From assembly GCA_903850545.1 (NCBI GenBank), contig CAINLW010000013.1:1-39441 (forward strand): a stretch of DNA of 39,441 nt, written 5' to 3'. Under the pieces are notes generated by a model, which did no database searches, was not told where the DNA came from, and worked only from the letters and a program-made list of their open reading frames with translations. A program made the position numbers and the translations under genes. This DNA is from an uncultured bacterium. GTDB taxonomy: Bacteria > Patescibacteriota > Minisyncoccia > Phycocordibacterales > GWA1-40-21. Of the stretch, positions 39,187 through 39,441 are shown in pieces (the stretch's first letter is position 1; the number at the start of each line of letters is the position of its first letter).

Positions 39187-39207
39187 AGTATTATTCCATG
39201 ATATACT
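39180..39207 (+). promoter_or_regulatory. Consensus sigma-70-type promoter reading into the structured RNA
   Basis: TTGACA (39180-39185), a 16-nt spacer and TATACT (39202-39207) with TG at 39199-39200 form the best full promoter in the window. The start site is predicted near 39214. The -35 box overlaps the ruvB start codon on the other strand. No protein frame follows. Confidence 0.7.
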
Positions 39208-39260
39208 CTTTATAGAGCCTATGTGGGGCGTTTTTTATTCCCCATTTTTCTTTGTCTGTA

Positions 39261-39429
39261 GTTCTGAATATAAATCTCTAAACAATTGAGCTCGCAAGAG
39301 TTTACGGGTTCTTTTTCAAGGACATTTTGGTCTTATTTCTTCGGAAATATTGCTGAGGTTATCCTTAAAAACTAATTTAACTTTTTACCGCCAGGTTTAA
39401 AGTATTGTTTAGAGATTTATGTTTTGAAC
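39261..39429 (+). ncRNA. Long structured RNA of unknown class (6S-like outline)
   Basis: A perfect 17-bp stem, 39270-39286 with 39404-39420, extends outwards imperfectly to 39261 and 39429. Inside it lies a small hairpin CTC-GCAA-GAG (39291-39300), a 10-bp stem 39312-39322/39362-39371 with one bulge, and an apical hairpin TATTTC-TTCG-GAAATA (39334-39349). The tetraloops are GCAA (GNRA type) and C-UUCG-G only if read on the plus strand, which together with the promoter at 39180 supports that strand. The closing stem, large central bubble and terminal stem recall 6S RNA, but I find no conserved sequence that proves it. RNase P, tmRNA and SRP signatures are absent. The RNA may continue beyond the window. 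Confidence 0.5.
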
Positions 39430-39441
39430 ATCCTGTTCGGA

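Noticed and set aside
39222-39256. Terminator TGGGG...CCCCA followed by T-run on the plus strand
   Set aside because: It lies only about 10 nt after the predicted start of the RNA transcript, with no gene before it. It is more likely a 5' hairpin of that RNA, or chance.
39261-39429. RNase P RNA, tmRNA or SRP RNA
   Set aside because: The conserved cores I would expect (for example GAGGAAAGUC of RNase P, the tRNA-like ends of tmRNA, the GGAA-loop domain of SRP RNA) are not seen.

Overview
The window looks like a chromosomal segment of a low-GC, reduced bacterium of the Candidate Phyla Radiation (Patescibacteria), most likely a Parcubacteria-type lineage. This is inferred from the gene set: a VirB4/PrgI/VirB6/pilin-like secretion system, small core proteins, an RAYT transposase and S23-type four-helix-bundle proteins. 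It is not based on any database search. The standard code (UGA as stop) fits all long frames, but only one gene ends in TGA, and a TAA follows it directly.

Layout. 1-3.7 kb: the 3' end of pnp, a single-pass membrane protein, a DksA/TraR-like protein with a degraded zinc site, and comM. 3.8-8.7 kb: a LysM/M23 cell-wall hydrolase (minus strand), then pcrA/uvrD, an RAYT transposase with three copies of its palindrome (one inside its own gene), and rsmA. 8.8-25.7 kb: a long plus-strand surface and secretion region. It holds a PG-binding/IPT surface protein, a calcium-repeat membrane protein, a large secreted protein, a VirB6-like membrane protein, a PrgI protein, a TraC-like protein, the VirB4 ATPase, a CPBP protease, a secreted protein, a pilin with an M15-peptidase-like C-terminus and a propeller-like protein. 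Two S23-type genes, each between inverted repeats, sit inside this region. 25.8-31.1 kb: the classical origin neighbourhood, with jag, yidC, rnpA and rpmH on the minus strand and dnaA, dnaN and a small possible DciA-like gene on the plus strand. 31.1-39.2 kb: a class A penicillin-binding protein, tyrS, ruvC, a small acidic protein, a short YebC, a cytoplasmic subtilase-like protein and ruvB. The last 250 bases hold a consensus promoter followed by a long structured RNA candidate.

Non-coding structure is the most unusual aspect. Several dispersed repeat families fill the intergenic spaces: TAGCT-rich, ATTCGT-rich, AGTCTAAAG-rich, a GCGAGCGTAGCGAAGCAATC palindrome, and RAYT palindromes. They often overlap stop codons and supply the last codons of genes. 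Two genes (the PrgI gene and yebC) share a roughly 100-nt leader that folds into the same multi-hairpin shape with divergent hairpin sequences. Many genes have a TATAAT-like -10 box ending 6-8 nt before the ATG, which implies leaderless mRNAs.

The strongest candidates for something undescribed are: (i) the S23-gene/inverted-repeat cassettes placed exactly between secretion genes, resembling 23S rRNA intervening sequences but outside rRNA; (ii) the shared structured leader; (iii) the orphan RNA next to ruvB; and (iv) the pilin/M15 fusion.
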